Assembly (NCBI GenBank): GCA_938074525.1
Contig: CALJEX010000009.1
Coordinates: 1 to 42,206 of the forward strand
DNA length: 42,206 nucleotides
DNA from: an uncultured Gammaproteobacteria bacterium
GTDB taxonomy: Bacteria > Pseudomonadota > Gammaproteobacteria > UBA4575
Direction: 5' to 3'
The notes below the pieces were generated by a model. The model searched no databases, was not told the origin of the DNA, and saw nothing but the letters and a program-made list of their open reading frames with translations. Numbering within the stretch: position 1 is the first letter of the stretch; every line of letters starts with the position of its first letter. This document shows positions 1 through 7,242 of the stretch, piece after piece. The translations under genes and the position numbers were made by a program.

Positions 1-262
1 AGCATGCTTAGCTGCATTTAATGACAAGGATTACTGCAAAGAAAAGTTAAATACTAGAAAAGCCTGGGGCGAAATAGATCAAGAAAAATTAAATATTCAT
101 GGTGGTGCAGTAGCCTGTGGCCACCCGGTAGGCATGACAGGTGCCAGAATAGTGTTGCATATGATTCACACATTAAAACAAAAAAATGCGCAGAAAGGCA
201 TTGCCACATTATGTATTGGTGGTGGGCAAGGTGGGGCAATGCTAGTGGAGACAATGCGATGA
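1..262 (+). CDS. Thiolase (acetyl-CoA acyltransferase), C-terminal part only
   Basis: The last 86 codons of a thiolase read in from the left edge and stop at TGA 260-262. Thiolases cleave 3-ketoacyl-CoA with CoA in beta-oxidation, or run in reverse to make acetoacetyl-CoA. The C-terminal catalytic signatures are visible: the NxHGG..GHPVGMTGAR block with the catalytic His, and CIGGGQG with the catalytic Cys that acts as general base. The CIGGGQG form is closer to FadA/AtoB/PhaA thiolases than to FadI, which has CAAGG, so I give no symbol. The stop overlaps the start of the next gene (ATGA), which indicates translational coupling in a thiolase-then-trifunctional-protein operon. The N-terminal nucleophile Cys lies outside the window. 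Confidence 0.93.
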   Translation, partial: ACLAAFNDKDYCKEKLNTRKAWGEIDQEKLNIHGGAVACGHPVGMTGARIVLHMIHTLKQKNAQKGIATLCIGGGQGGAMLVETMR

Positions 263-2289
263 GTGATCAACAATATAAGCACTGGCAGACAGAGCAAGAT
301 GACAATCAAATTATTTGGTTAAGTCTTGATTATGCTGAGGGCAGTACAAATATTCTGACTAAAGATGTATTGGCAGAATTAAAAGCAATTCTTGAAGGAT
401 TGCAGTCTACCAATGCAGCTGGCTTGATCATAAGTTCTAAAAAAGCCAATGGATTTTTGGCCGGCGCTGATATTACCGAGTTTACTGCACTAAAAACTAG
501 CGAGGCTGCTTTTGAGAAATTACGTTTTGGTCAAACTGTTTTTGATTTAATTGAAAAACTACCTTTCCCTTCATTAGCTTTAATACATGGGTTTTGTTTG
601 GGTGGTGGAATGGAGCTAGCGCTCGCCTGTACCTACCGTGTTGCTGAGAAATCAGCTAAATGCAAGTTAGGTTTGCCTGAAGTACGTTTAGGTATTCATC
701 CGGGTTACGGTGGTGTAGTGCGCCTACCTGAGTTGATCGGTGATTTAGCAGCACTGCAATTAATGCTTGCTGGGCGAACAGTGGTGGCAAAGCAAGCAAA
801 AAGAATGGGCATGATTGATGCTGCTGTGCCTGCTCGGCAAATGCGCGTCACAGCCATTGAGCTAATTAAAAGTAAACAGCCGAAACACATAGCGTCATGG
901 ATAAATAAACTGGTTTCATATCCTGTGGCTAAACAGGCGACTGCATTATTAATGCGTCAGCAGGTTAAGAAGAAAGTATCTCCAAATCATTACCCAGCAC
1001 CGTTTAAATTATTAGATTGTTGGAAGAATTTTTCATCTAATAGACAACAACGTTTTATACAAGAAGCCAATTCAGTTACCGAGTTGTTTGCAAACTCTCC
1101 TGGCACCCAACAATTAGTGCGTGTGTTTATGTTGCAAGAGCGCATGAAAGGACTGGCTAAAAGCGGATCATTTGCACCGCGCCATGTGCATGTGGTGGGT
1201 GCGGGTATTATGGGTGGCGATATTGCTGCCTGGTGCGCCATGCAAGGTTTTCAAGTGACATTGCAAGATCGTGAACCTAAATATATTGCTCCTGCGATTA
1301 AGCGAGCTCATAAATTATTTGAGCGAAAAATTCGTGACGCTCATTTGTGTACTGCGGCTAAAGATAGATTAATGCCAGACCATCAAGGAATAGGTGTTAG
1401 CAAAGCCGATGTAGTAATTGAAGCGATTTATGAAAATATTGAAGCCAAGCAAGCTTTGTATGCTCAAATCGAGCCTCAGATACGTGAAGATACAATTCTT
1501 GCCACCAATACATCTAGCTTGCCATTAGAAGCGTTATCAGAAAAATTAAAAGATCCTAGTAGACTGGTAGGGCTGCATTTCTTTAATCCAGTGGCCAAAA
1601 TGCAGTTGGTTGAGATTATCCATGCAGATAGTACTAATCAGCAGGTGCTAGATAATTCGGCTATGTTTGTTAAGAAGATTAGTCGACTGCCATTACCAGT
1701 TAAATCTTCACCTGGTTTCTTAGTTAACCGAATTCTTATGCCGTATATTATGGAAGCGGTTATCTTAGTTGATGAAGGTATTGCGCCTGAAGATATTGAT
1801 CATGTCGCAGTAGAGTTTGGTATGCCGATGGGGCCGATTGAACTAGCTGATGTGGTTGGTTTGGATATATGCAGTCATGTTGGTAAGGTGTTAGCTGATG
1901 CATTTAATTTGCCTGTGTCAGATCGATTGCAACATAAATTAGATCAAGGTGAATTAGGCAGAAAGTCAGGTCAAGGGTTTTACCTGTGGAAGAATGGAAA
2001 AGTATCCAAGCAGAATAAACCAAGCTCGTCTATAGATGCATTGATTCAAGACAGACTTATATTAAGTTTGGTGAACGAGACAGTGAAATGTTTAGAGGAA
2101 GGACTTGTACAAGATGCGGACTTGCTAGATGCAGGTGTGATCTTCGGTACAGGCTTTGCGCCATTTCGAGGAGGCCCAATTCAATATGCAAAAACAGCCG
2201 GGCCGATTAAATTGCGTGATCGTTTGAGTGAACTACAAGCTAAGCACGGTGAGCGATTTAAAGCATCGTCAGGATGGAGCCAGATATAA
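259..2289 (+). CDS. fadJ: FadJ/FadB-type enoyl-CoA hydratase / 3-hydroxyacyl-CoA dehydrogenase
   Basis: This is the bifunctional beta-oxidation alpha subunit of 676 aa. It hydrates enoyl-CoA and oxidises 3-hydroxyacyl-CoA with NAD+, working with the upstream thiolase. The N-terminal crotonase domain has the oxyanion-hole region GFCLGGGMELALAC and PEVRLGIHPGYGG, which place the two catalytic glutamates at E119 and E141. The NAD-binding GAGIMG motif is at about 314-319, followed by LVGLHFFNPVAKM and PGFLVNRILMPY of the dehydrogenase domain, and FGTGFAPFRGGP near the C-terminus. I chose ATG 259, overlapping the thiolase stop, over an upstream ATG at 211 that would add 16 residues inside the thiolase gene. 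Gene order (thiolase first) is like fadIJ. It is slightly shorter than E. coli FadJ/FadB (about 715-730 aa). Confidence 0.92.
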   Translation: MSDQQYKHWQTEQDDNQIIWLSLDYAEGSTNILTKDVLAELKAILEGLQSTNAAGLIISSKKANGFLAGADITEFTALKTSEAAFEKLRFGQTVFDLIEKLPFPSLALIHGFCLGGGMELALACTYRVAEKSAKCKLGLPEVRLGIHPGYGGVVRLPELIGDLAALQLMLAGRTVVAKQAKRMGMIDAAVPARQMRVTAIELIKSKQPKHIASWINKLVSYPVAKQATALLMRQQVKKKVSPNHYPAPFKLLDCWKNFSSNRQQRFIQEANSVTELFANSPGTQQLVRVFMLQERMKGLAKSGSFAPRHVHVVGAGIMGGDIAAWCAMQGFQVTLQDREPKYIAPAIKRAHKLFERKIRDAHLCTAAKDRLMPDHQGIGVSKADVVIEAIYENIEAKQALYAQIEPQIREDTILATNTSSLPLEALSEKLKDPSRLVGLHFFNPVAKMQLVEIIHADSTNQQVLDNSAMFVKKISRLPLPVKSSPGFLVNRILMPYIMEAVILVDEGIAPEDIDHVAVEFGMPMGPIELADVVGLDICSHVGKVLADAFNLPVSDRLQHKLDQGELGRKSGQGFYLWKNGKVSKQNKPSSSIDALIQDRLILSLVNETVKCLEEGLVQDADLLDAGVIFGTGFAPFRGGPIQYAKTAGPIKLRDRLSELQAKHGERFKASSGWSQI

Positions 2290-4064
2290 TTAATAATATG
2301 ACGTCACGTTCAACATATAGCGACGATACATATACTATTGCGCAAGCGTTTAATGAGCGTGTTAACTTAACGCCCAATAAAATTGCATATAGTGAATTTG
2401 ATCATCAAGCAGAACAGTGGAAGTCTTACACTTGGAGTGAAACGAGAACACTAGCAGCTTCGGTTCAACAGTGGTTAATCGAATTGGGTGTCGTAGCGGG
2501 CGATAGAATTTCAATAATGTTGCCAAATAGCATTATCTGGGTGGCAATAGATCAAGCAGCTGCAGGATTAGGAATTATTACTGTTCCGTTGTATCCCAAT
2601 GACCGAGAAGATAATGTTCATTATATCTTAGAAAAAACAGATTGCTGTTTATTGCTGATAGCCACGCATGAACAATGTGAATTATCTAAAGACTTTATTC
2701 AAGAGATTGAATCACTAAAAACTATAGTGTTAGTCGATCCAGTAGAGGGAGTGGATCTTCCTGTATTGAATACTCAACTTAGCAATGATCAAGCGATTTC
2801 ATTTCAGCTAAGTGGTTGCTCATATAAAGATCCGGCGACGATTGTATTTACATCGGGGACCACTGGGCGCCCAAAAGGTGTCATCCTTAGTCATCGAAAT
2901 TTATTGATTAATGCTGCTGATTCAGGTCGCGCGGTACCTGTCACTGAGCGAGACCATCTGTTATCTTTTTTGCCGCTCTCACATACATTTGAAAGAACCA
3001 CGGGCTACTATGCGCCTATGCTGCATGGTGCAGAAATTACCTATACACGTTCAATTGATCAGTTAGCAGAAGACTTACAAATAATTAAGCCAACTATATT
3101 AATTTCAGTGCCACGTATTTATGAACGTGTATACGCAAAAATTAATGAACAAGTACAACGCAAGTCTGCTTTTGCACAAAAGCTTTTTAAATATGCTCAT
3201 CAAATAGGCTATAACAAATTTTGTTATCAGCAAGGAACAGGCGATTGGTCATTGTCATTTCTAATTCACCCTTTGTTAGATATGTTGGTGGCTAAAAAGA
3301 TTCGCGAAAAATTAGGGGGAAGAATTAAATTTGCAGTGGCTGGTGGTGCTGTGTTTGCAAAAGACTTAAACGCATTTTTTATCGGTATGGGCGTCAATGT
3401 GGTGCAGGGTTATGGCATGACAGAAAGCTCGCCAGTCATTTCTTCTAATAGAATAGATCGAAATATTGTTGGAAGTGTTGGTCTTGCATTCGACAATGTG
3501 GAGGTGAAGCTATCTGATGTAGGCGAACTGATGGTGCGCGGCGATTCAATTATGTTGGGTTATTGGGATAACGAACAAGCCACTAATGAAGTGTTAACCC
3601 AAGATGGTTGGTTGCATACAGGCGATATCGCGCGCATTGAAAATGAAATTATTTATATCACGGGACGGGTAAAAGATATTATCGTGCTGTCCAATGGTGA
3701 AAAAATACCCCCAGCAGATGTCGAGCATGCAATTTGCTCTGACGCATTGTTTGACCAAACAATTGTGATTGGAGAACGTAGACCATTTCTGTCAGCAATC
3801 GTGGTGCTGAATCGTGAACAGTGCAAGCTGCAGCGCATTAATGAAAGAAACATACATGATGAAGCAGTGAAAGAAGAGTTACTTAAAAAGATTGGTCAGT
3901 ATATGAATGAGTTCCCTGGCTATGCTCAAATTTATAAAATCACTGCTACGCTTGATCCATGGGAAGTTGAGAATGGCTTATTAACGCCCACGCTGAAAAT
4001 TAAGCGAGAAAAAGTAAAAGAATTATTTAAGCAAGAAATAGAACAGATGTATGCGGGACACTAA
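2274..4064 (+). CDS. Long-chain acyl-CoA synthetase, AMP-forming (FadD15/FACL type)
   Basis: This enzyme activates free fatty acids to acyl-CoA with ATP, feeding the two beta-oxidation genes upstream. The 596-aa protein is an ANL-superfamily adenylate-forming enzyme. It has the P-loop FTSGTTGRPKGV (about 192-203), YGMTESSP (A5), DGWLHTGDIA (A7) and ITGRVKDIIVLSNGEKIPP (A8), with K-rich C-terminal motif A10 (TPTLKIKREKV). The length and the NGEKI motif match the long-chain FadD15-like branch rather than E. coli FadD. The ATG used overlaps the end of the preceding gene by 16 bases. A second in-frame ATG at 2298 is equally plausible, because neither has a clear Shine-Dalgarno. The substrate chain length cannot be read from sequence. 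Confidence 0.9.
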   Translation: MEPDIINNMTSRSTYSDDTYTIAQAFNERVNLTPNKIAYSEFDHQAEQWKSYTWSETRTLAASVQQWLIELGVVAGDRISIMLPNSIIWVAIDQAAAGLGIITVPLYPNDREDNVHYILEKTDCCLLLIATHEQCELSKDFIQEIESLKTIVLVDPVEGVDLPVLNTQLSNDQAISFQLSGCSYKDPATIVFTSGTTGRPKGVILSHRNLLINAADSGRAVPVTERDHLLSFLPLSHTFERTTGYYAPMLHGAEITYTRSIDQLAEDLQIIKPTILISVPRIYERVYAKINEQVQRKSAFAQKLFKYAHQIGYNKFCYQQGTGDWSLSFLIHPLLDMLVAKKIREKLGGRIKFAVAGGAVFAKDLNAFFIGMGVNVVQGYGMTESSPVISSNRIDRNIVGSVGLAFDNVEVKLSDVGELMVRGDSIMLGYWDNEQATNEVLTQDGWLHTGDIARIENEIIYITGRVKDIIVLSNGEKIPPADVEHAICSDALFDQTIVIGERRPFLSAIVVLNREQCKLQRINERNIHDEAVKEELLKKIGQYMNEFPGYAQIYKITATLDPWEVENGLLTPTLKIKREKVKELFKQEIEQMYAGH

Positions 4065-4077
4065 CTAGCTCTGTAAA

Positions 4078-4401
4078 CTAAGTTTCAGTAAATGATGTTT
4101 GAGTAATGTCGCCTTCGGTGTCTATGTCAACTGAGGTAATGTTAGGGAGTTTCTTTAAAATATAGGCTGCCATTAATGTCGCTATCTTTTCATTTTCGCT
4201 GTGTAGGGATGTCAAAATTTTATCCGCCGCAATTTGGCAGCGTTGTACGTTATCCGGATTGTCTACCCATTCACGGCTCATTTGCCAGCCAGCATCCATA
4301 TCCAGATCCATTTTATTAAAGAACTCCTCAGCTTCAACTAACATATAATCAGGAACTTCAATGGGAATTGTTTTCTCATCGACGATAACTTTAAGTATCA
4401 T
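4078..4401 (-). CDS. Conserved-looking hypothetical protein, 107 aa
   Basis: I do not recognise this family. It is a soluble, acidic 107-residue protein with no signal peptide, membrane segment or cysteine pair (one Cys, in the RCQIAADKI stretch). It begins with a beta-hairpin-like MILKVIVDEKTIPIEVPDYMLVEAEEFF segment followed by predicted helices. It lies convergent to the acyl-CoA synthetase (13-base gap) and divergent from the PiuC-like gene (50-base gap), so it has its own promoter within 4402-4451. Its codon use looks like that of its neighbours, and the reading frame is open over the whole gap between two solid genes, which supports it being real. Confidence 0.7.
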   Translation of the reverse strand: MILKVIVDEKTIPIEVPDYMLVEAEEFFNKMDLDMDAGWQMSREWVDNPDNVQRCQIAADKILTSLHSENEKIATLMAAYILKKLPNITSVDIDTEGDITQTSFTET

Positions 4402-4451
4402 GGCTGCAATCCTTAGCTAAAAATACCATTATAACGGACAAGAGATTAATC

Positions 4452-5135
4452 GTGCTGATTCATTTGAAAAATGTACTAGGCCCACAAGAATTATCCAAAG
4501 TGCAGGAGTTACTGGTTGACGCTAACTATGTTGACGGAAAATTAAGCGCTGGACTAGTGGCTAGTCAAGTTAAAAACAATCAGGAGTTAGCCAGTGGCGA
4601 CCCTAAAATTGATGCGTTAAATAATATCGTGATGGGGAATTTGGTGAGACATAAAGTTTATAAGCGAGCCGCCTTGCCTTTAAAGATAGCCAGCCCATTT
4701 TATGTTTGTTATCAACAAGGCATGCATTATGGTGAACATATAGATGATCCTGTTATGGGTGCTTCAGATCTAGCAGACCAACGTTATCGTTCGGATTTAG
4801 CGTTAACCATTTTTTTAAATCAGCCAGATGAATATCAAGGTGGGGAATTATCTATACAGACGGACTATGGTTTGCAGTTGATTAAATATGCTGCGGGTGA
4901 CGCTGTCATGTATCCTGCGACTACACGACACCAAGTGGCCGAGGTGACCTCGGGTAAACGATTGGTTGCGGTGACTTGGGTACAAAGCTTGATTAAAGAC
5001 ACAGAACAAAGAGCATTACTTTATCAATTGAGTTGCGCGCGCGAAAAATTGTTACGCAAGCAAGCAGGCGAAGAACATACGAAGCAAGTCGATTTGGTGT
5101 ACGTCAATTTAGTGCGCAAATGGAGTGAGCTGTAA
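4452..5135 (+). CDS. piuC: PKHD-type Fe(II)/2-oxoglutarate dioxygenase, PiuC/YbiX family
   Basis: This is a 227-aa hydroxylase of the PiuC/YbiX family, usually linked to iron-uptake regulons; its physiological substrate is unknown. The iron facial triad is visible as HID (H96, D98) in [12 protein letters not shown] and H160 in TTRHQV, with R170 ([10 protein letters not shown]) as the 2-oxoglutarate carboxylate ligand. The full length matches the family (about 225 aa). The start is GTG 4452 (protein MLIHLKNVL, typical of the family) after a weak AAGAG ribosome site. It is followed eight bases later by apt. No Fur box is obvious in the short 4402-4451 divergent region. Confidence 0.9.
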   Translation: MLIHLKNVLGPQELSKVQELLVDANYVDGKLSAGLVASQVKNNQELASGDPKIDALNNIVMGNLVRHKVYKRAALPLKIASPFYVCYQQGMHYGEHIDDPVMGASDLADQRYRSDLALTIFLNQPDEYQGGELSIQTDYGLQLIKYAAGDAVMYPATTRHQVAEVTSGKRLVAVTWVQSLIKDTEQRALLYQLSCAREKLLRKQAGEEHTKQVDLVYVNLVRKWSEL

Positions 5136-5143
5136 AAAATATT

Positions 5144-5656
5144 ATGGATTTAAAAGCTTTAATTAGAGATGTGCCTGACTTCCCCGAGCCGGGAATTATG
5201 TTTCGTGATATCACAACCCTGTTGCAAGACCATCAAGGATTAAGTTATGTGATTGATCATTTTGCGAATAATTTAGCTAATCAGGAAATTGATTGCATTA
5301 TCGCGATTGAATCACGAGGATTCATTTTGGGTGCACCGCTTGCCTATCATTTGGGAGCCGGATTTATTCCCGTTCGTAAACCAGGCAAGCTTCCTGCCGA
5401 AATACATTCAATTGATTACCAACTTGAATACGGTAGCGATAGATTGGAAATTCATCAAGATGCAATTAAACCAGGAAGTAAAGTGTTGGTCGTTGATGAT
5501 GTTATCGCGACTGGAGGTACAGCAGCAGCGACGGCAACATTGTTAGAAAAGTTTAGTTGTGATCTTTTGGGGTTTGCTTTTATTGTGGAATTAACTGCGT
5601 TGGCGGGTAGAGATAAGTTACCAAGTGTACCGGTACATTCTATAGTTCAATACTGA
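5144..5656 (+). CDS. apt: Adenine phosphoribosyltransferase
   Basis: This enzyme salvages adenine to AMP using PRPP in the cytoplasm. The 170-aa protein has the type I phosphoribosyltransferase PRPP loop [16 protein letters not shown] at about 114-128 and the family N-terminus ([21 protein letters not shown]). [15 protein letters not shown] and [11 protein letters not shown] are also classic Apt segments. Length is normal for bacterial Apt. It starts eight bases after the dioxygenase stop, probably as the second gene of the same transcript. Confidence 0.97.
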   Translation: MDLKALIRDVPDFPEPGIMFRDITTLLQDHQGLSYVIDHFANNLANQEIDCIIAIESRGFILGAPLAYHLGAGFIPVRKPGKLPAEIHSIDYQLEYGSDRLEIHQDAIKPGSKVLVVDDVIATGGTAAATATLLEKFSCDLLGFAFIVELTALAGRDKLPSVPVHSIVQY

Positions 5657-5671
5657 TTGATTCGAAAATAG

Positions 5672-5687
5672 TGTGAGTTTGCTCGCA
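5672..5687 (+). promoter_or_regulatory. CRP-like binding site
   Basis: TGTGA-N6-TCGCA matches the CRP consensus TGTGA-N6-TCACA at 9 of 10 positions. A weak -10 (TAGTAT, 5709-5714) would put transcription start near 5721, so the site centre (5679.5) would be at -41.5, the class II CRP geometry. The -10 was picked by eye, so this is supportive rather than independent evidence. Confidence 0.45.
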
Positions 5688-5718
5688 TAAAGAAATGTTA
5701 TATCGGTCTAGTATGTTA

Positions 5719-5736
5719 GCTATAAGAAATTATAGC
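5719..5736 (+). promoter_or_regulatory. Inverted repeat just upstream of a small ORF (operator or leader hairpin)
   Basis: This is a perfect 7-bp inverted repeat, GCTATAA-gaaa-TTATAGC, with a 4-base loop. It ends 11 bases before the start codon of the 65-aa ORF and just before its ribosome site (ACGAG, 5743-5747). As RNA it could form a small hairpin at the very 5' end of the message. As DNA it could be an operator at the start site. Confidence 0.4.
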
Positions 5737-5747
5737 GAACAAACGAG

Positions 5748-5945
5748 ATGAAGAATTTAACTAAGAATTGCAGACTTTCAGACCAAGAGCGACGTGATTT
5801 AAATTCAAATTCATTGTCAGCGAAAGAGAAGTTAGAGCGAAGAAGAAGGCCTGATCGAAGGTTGTCAGGTTTAGATGTGCGAGTAATTGACGTTACCGAA
5901 ACAGCATTTATGAATTTCATTCATCAGCTGATACCCAAGAAATAG
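5748..5945 (+). CDS. Small hypothetical protein, 65 aa, Arg/Lys-rich
   Basis: I do not recognise this product. It is a soluble, basic protein with a charged centre (KEKLERRRRPDRR at about 26-38) and a hydrophobic C-terminal helix (AFMNFIHQLI). ATG 5748 follows a modest ribosome site, ACGAG, and lies downstream of a CRP-like site and an inverted repeat, which argues for a real transcription unit. An overlapping open frame on the opposite strand (5720-5920) has no ribosome site and is less likely. RRxxDRR-type small proteins are common and poorly characterised. Confidence 0.45.
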   Translation: MKNLTKNCRLSDQERRDLNSNSLSAKEKLERRRRPDRRLSGLDVRVIDVTETAFMNFIHQLIPKK

Positions 5946-6013
5946 AATGCCTTTATCTGCTGCTTGCTGAATAGCTATTTCCAGCAATGGTTTCACCGGT
6001 ATCGGACTATACT

Positions 6014-6047
6014 AAAAAACAGAAACAAACATCTAAGTATGTTTCTG
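6014..6047 (-). terminator. Rho-independent terminator of the 52-aa gene
   Basis: Read on the minus strand, CAGAAAC and GTTTCTG form a 7-bp stem around a 14-base loop, followed by six T residues (complement of 6014-6019). It sits 24 bases after the stop of the minus-strand small gene at 6071-6229. The stem is A/T-rich, so it may be a modest terminator. Confidence 0.6.
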
Positions 6048-6070
6048 TCTCCTGAAGAATTTATAATAAA

Positions 6071-6229
6071 CTAGAAGCCAGCAGTTCTTATGTCTTCTAA
6101 ATTTAGTGTACTTGAATCCATGTTCTGCTCAGAATCCTCCGAAGCATTTTTTTCTACTGTAATGGATTCAGATGGTTCGATGAACTCTTCTTCTAAGTTA
6201 TCAATTGGTCTCTGATCATCTTTAGACAT
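6071..6229 (-). CDS. Small acidic hypothetical protein, 52 aa
   Basis: I do not recognise this family. Starting at ATG (complement of 6227-6229), the frame encodes 52 residues beginning MSKDDQRPIDNLEEEF and ending LNLEDIRTAGF. It is strongly acidic (many Glu/Asp), Ser-rich in the middle, lacks Cys, and has no membrane segment. A strong Shine-Dalgarno (GAGGG, six to seven bases before ATG) and a downstream terminator at 6014-6047 support a genuine single-gene unit. A hydrophilic acidic leader plus a short distinct C-terminal tail is a shape also seen in peptide precursors, but no maturation enzyme is nearby, so I do not assign that role. Confidence 0.6.
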   Translation of the reverse strand: MSKDDQRPIDNLEEEFIEPSESITVEKNASEDSEQNMDSSTLNLEDIRTAGF

Positions 6230-6497
6230 TGCTTTCCCTCATAATGTTGGAGTTTTCTTGTTAAGAAAATTCTATACAAGTAAGACTACATTAAGCTTAA
6301 ATTCGTGTAATTATTTCGTGTAACAGTTCACAAATTTGTACTGTTCAATAGAGAACTGGTTGGTAAATTTTTAATCTAAATTTTGCGATGTAACTGTTAA
6401 CTAATGTCAGTGTAAGAAAGCATACTAACTTACAATAAGTTATAAGATTTTATTTGGATCTGACATTAAGTTGGATAAAATTAAAAGTTTGGTGCAT
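6230..6497. other. A+T-rich intergenic region without a recognisable gene
   Basis: About 270 bases of A+T-rich sequence lie between the 52-aa gene and the bidirectional terminator at 6498-6526. I see no open frame with a ribosome site on either strand. It must hold the promoter of the 52-aa gene (minus strand), but I could not pick a convincing -35/-10 pair. Confidence 0.5.
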
Positions 6498-6526
6498 AAA
6501 AAAGCCGCGACAAGCGCGGCTTTTTT
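6498..6526 (-). terminator. Strong terminator of the RspA/Cas6-like gene cluster
   Basis: A GC-rich stem GCCGCG/CGCGGC with a 5-base loop is flanked by A6 and T6, so it can terminate in either direction. It lies 22 bases after the stop of the last gene (6549) of the minus-strand cluster and is best read as that operon's terminator. Confidence 0.9.
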
Positions 6527-6548
6527 AAATTAATGTTGTTGCTCTGAA

Positions 6549-6752
6549 TTAGGCGTGTGAGCCTTTTTCTTTATGGGCGACTTCAACAACGTCCATAGCT
6601 AATTTTGAATACTCTTCACGGTAGCCACTTAACTCAGCGCCTTCTTCGGGTGTAAAGTATTCTTCAGCAGAAACACCGCGAGAACGATCTAGTTCGATAA
6701 ACTTCTTCTGCATTTCCAACATTTTTTTGATTTTGTCTTGCTTAGAGCTCAT
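6549..6752 (-). CDS. Small conserved-looking protein of the RspA/Cas6-like cluster, 67 aa
   Basis: This is a 67-aa soluble, highly charged protein, largely helical by composition. It opens with a Lys-rich amphipathic helix (QDKIKKMLEMQKKFIELDRSRG), then YFTPEEGAELSGYREEY and a C-terminal AHKEKGSHA tail. There is no Cys. A strong ribosome site (GGAGGG, four to five bases from ATG) supports the start. I believe similar small proteins sit beside sulfur-oxidation genes in other gammaproteobacteria, but that is recollection, and no function is known to me. It is the last gene before the operon terminator. Confidence 0.75.
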   Translation of the reverse strand: MSSKQDKIKKMLEMQKKFIELDRSRGVSAEEYFTPEEGAELSGYREEYSKLAMDVVEVAHKEKGSHA

Positions 6753-6807
6753 GGGCCCTCCGAAAGTAAATTAATTTCAAATTCTATAGATAAATACTAA
6801 TGCATAT

Positions 6808-6832
6808 TATCGGGCTGATATGTATCCCGATA
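6808..6832 (-). promoter_or_regulatory. Intercistronic hairpin between rspA and the 67-aa gene
   Basis: A perfect 7-bp inverted repeat TATCGGG / CCCGATA encloses an 11-base loop in the 93-base gap between the DsrC-like gene and the 67-aa gene. No T-run follows, so it is not an intrinsic terminator. It could be an RNA processing or stability element within the polycistronic message. Confidence 0.5.
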
Positions 6833-6845
6833 GAGAGTATGTGAA

Positions 6846-7187
6846 CTAGTAGCCGCCTTTACGTCGGCTCTCAGGTAGTCCGCCGATTCTGCCGCCTTGC
6901 TTACTAGGGTCGCCAGGAAATAGGTCGTAAAGTGTTTTAGCATTTACGCTTTTATCACCCCATAGTTTCGTCATCGCTTTAACCATGTTGCGTGTATTGG
7001 GCTGGTTGCCTGCATTATTAATGAATTCATCACGTAAGTAGTTGACCACGTCCCAATGTCTGTCAGTAAGTGCAACGCCTTCTTCTTTGGCGATAACTTC
7101 TGCAAGTGGCTCTGACCAGTCTTCAATATTGGTTAAGAATCCGCTTGGTGTGGTTTCAATAGACTTTCCATCAACTTCAATTGCCAT
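6846..7187 (-). CDS. rspA: RspA-type DsrC-family protein lacking both redox cysteines
   Basis: This 113-aa protein is clearly in the DsrC/TusE family: it starts IEVDGKSIETTPSGFL, has HWDVVNYLRDEF, and ends with the DsrC-like C-terminal arm LFPGDPSKQGGRIGG. It contains no cysteine at all. The positions that carry the two sulfur-binding cysteines in the DsrC of this same window (C98 and C109) align with Gly, so it cannot be a trisulfide carrier like DsrC or a persulfide carrier like TusE. Published DsrC-family classification puts cysteine-free members in the RspA ('regulatory sulfur-related protein') group; their role is not established. A good AGGAG ribosome site precedes ATG. The C-terminus ends in an unusual RRKGGY instead of the invariant Cys. 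Confidence 0.88.
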   Translation of the reverse strand: MAIEVDGKSIETTPSGFLTNIEDWSEPLAEVIAKEEGVALTDRHWDVVNYLRDEFINNAGNQPNTRNMVKAMTKLWGDKSVNAKTLYDLFPGDPSKQGGRIGGLPESRRKGGY

Positions 7188-7242
7188 AATTTATTCTCCT
7201 AACGACTTAACGGTATAGATGTGTTCAATAATTTTGAGGGCG

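Noticed and set aside
5720-5920. Minus-strand open frame of 66 aa opposite the 65-aa ORF
   Set aside because: It lacks a ribosome site and promoter; the plus-strand frame has regulatory sites and a modest Shine-Dalgarno.
5900-6010. Possible remnant of a nucleotidyltransferase on the minus strand (PIPVKPLLEIAIQQAADKGI resembles a GalU N-terminal motif)
   Set aside because: The frame is only about 40 codons between stops, overlaps the 65-aa plus-strand ORF, has no ribosome site, and the resemblance is too short to support.
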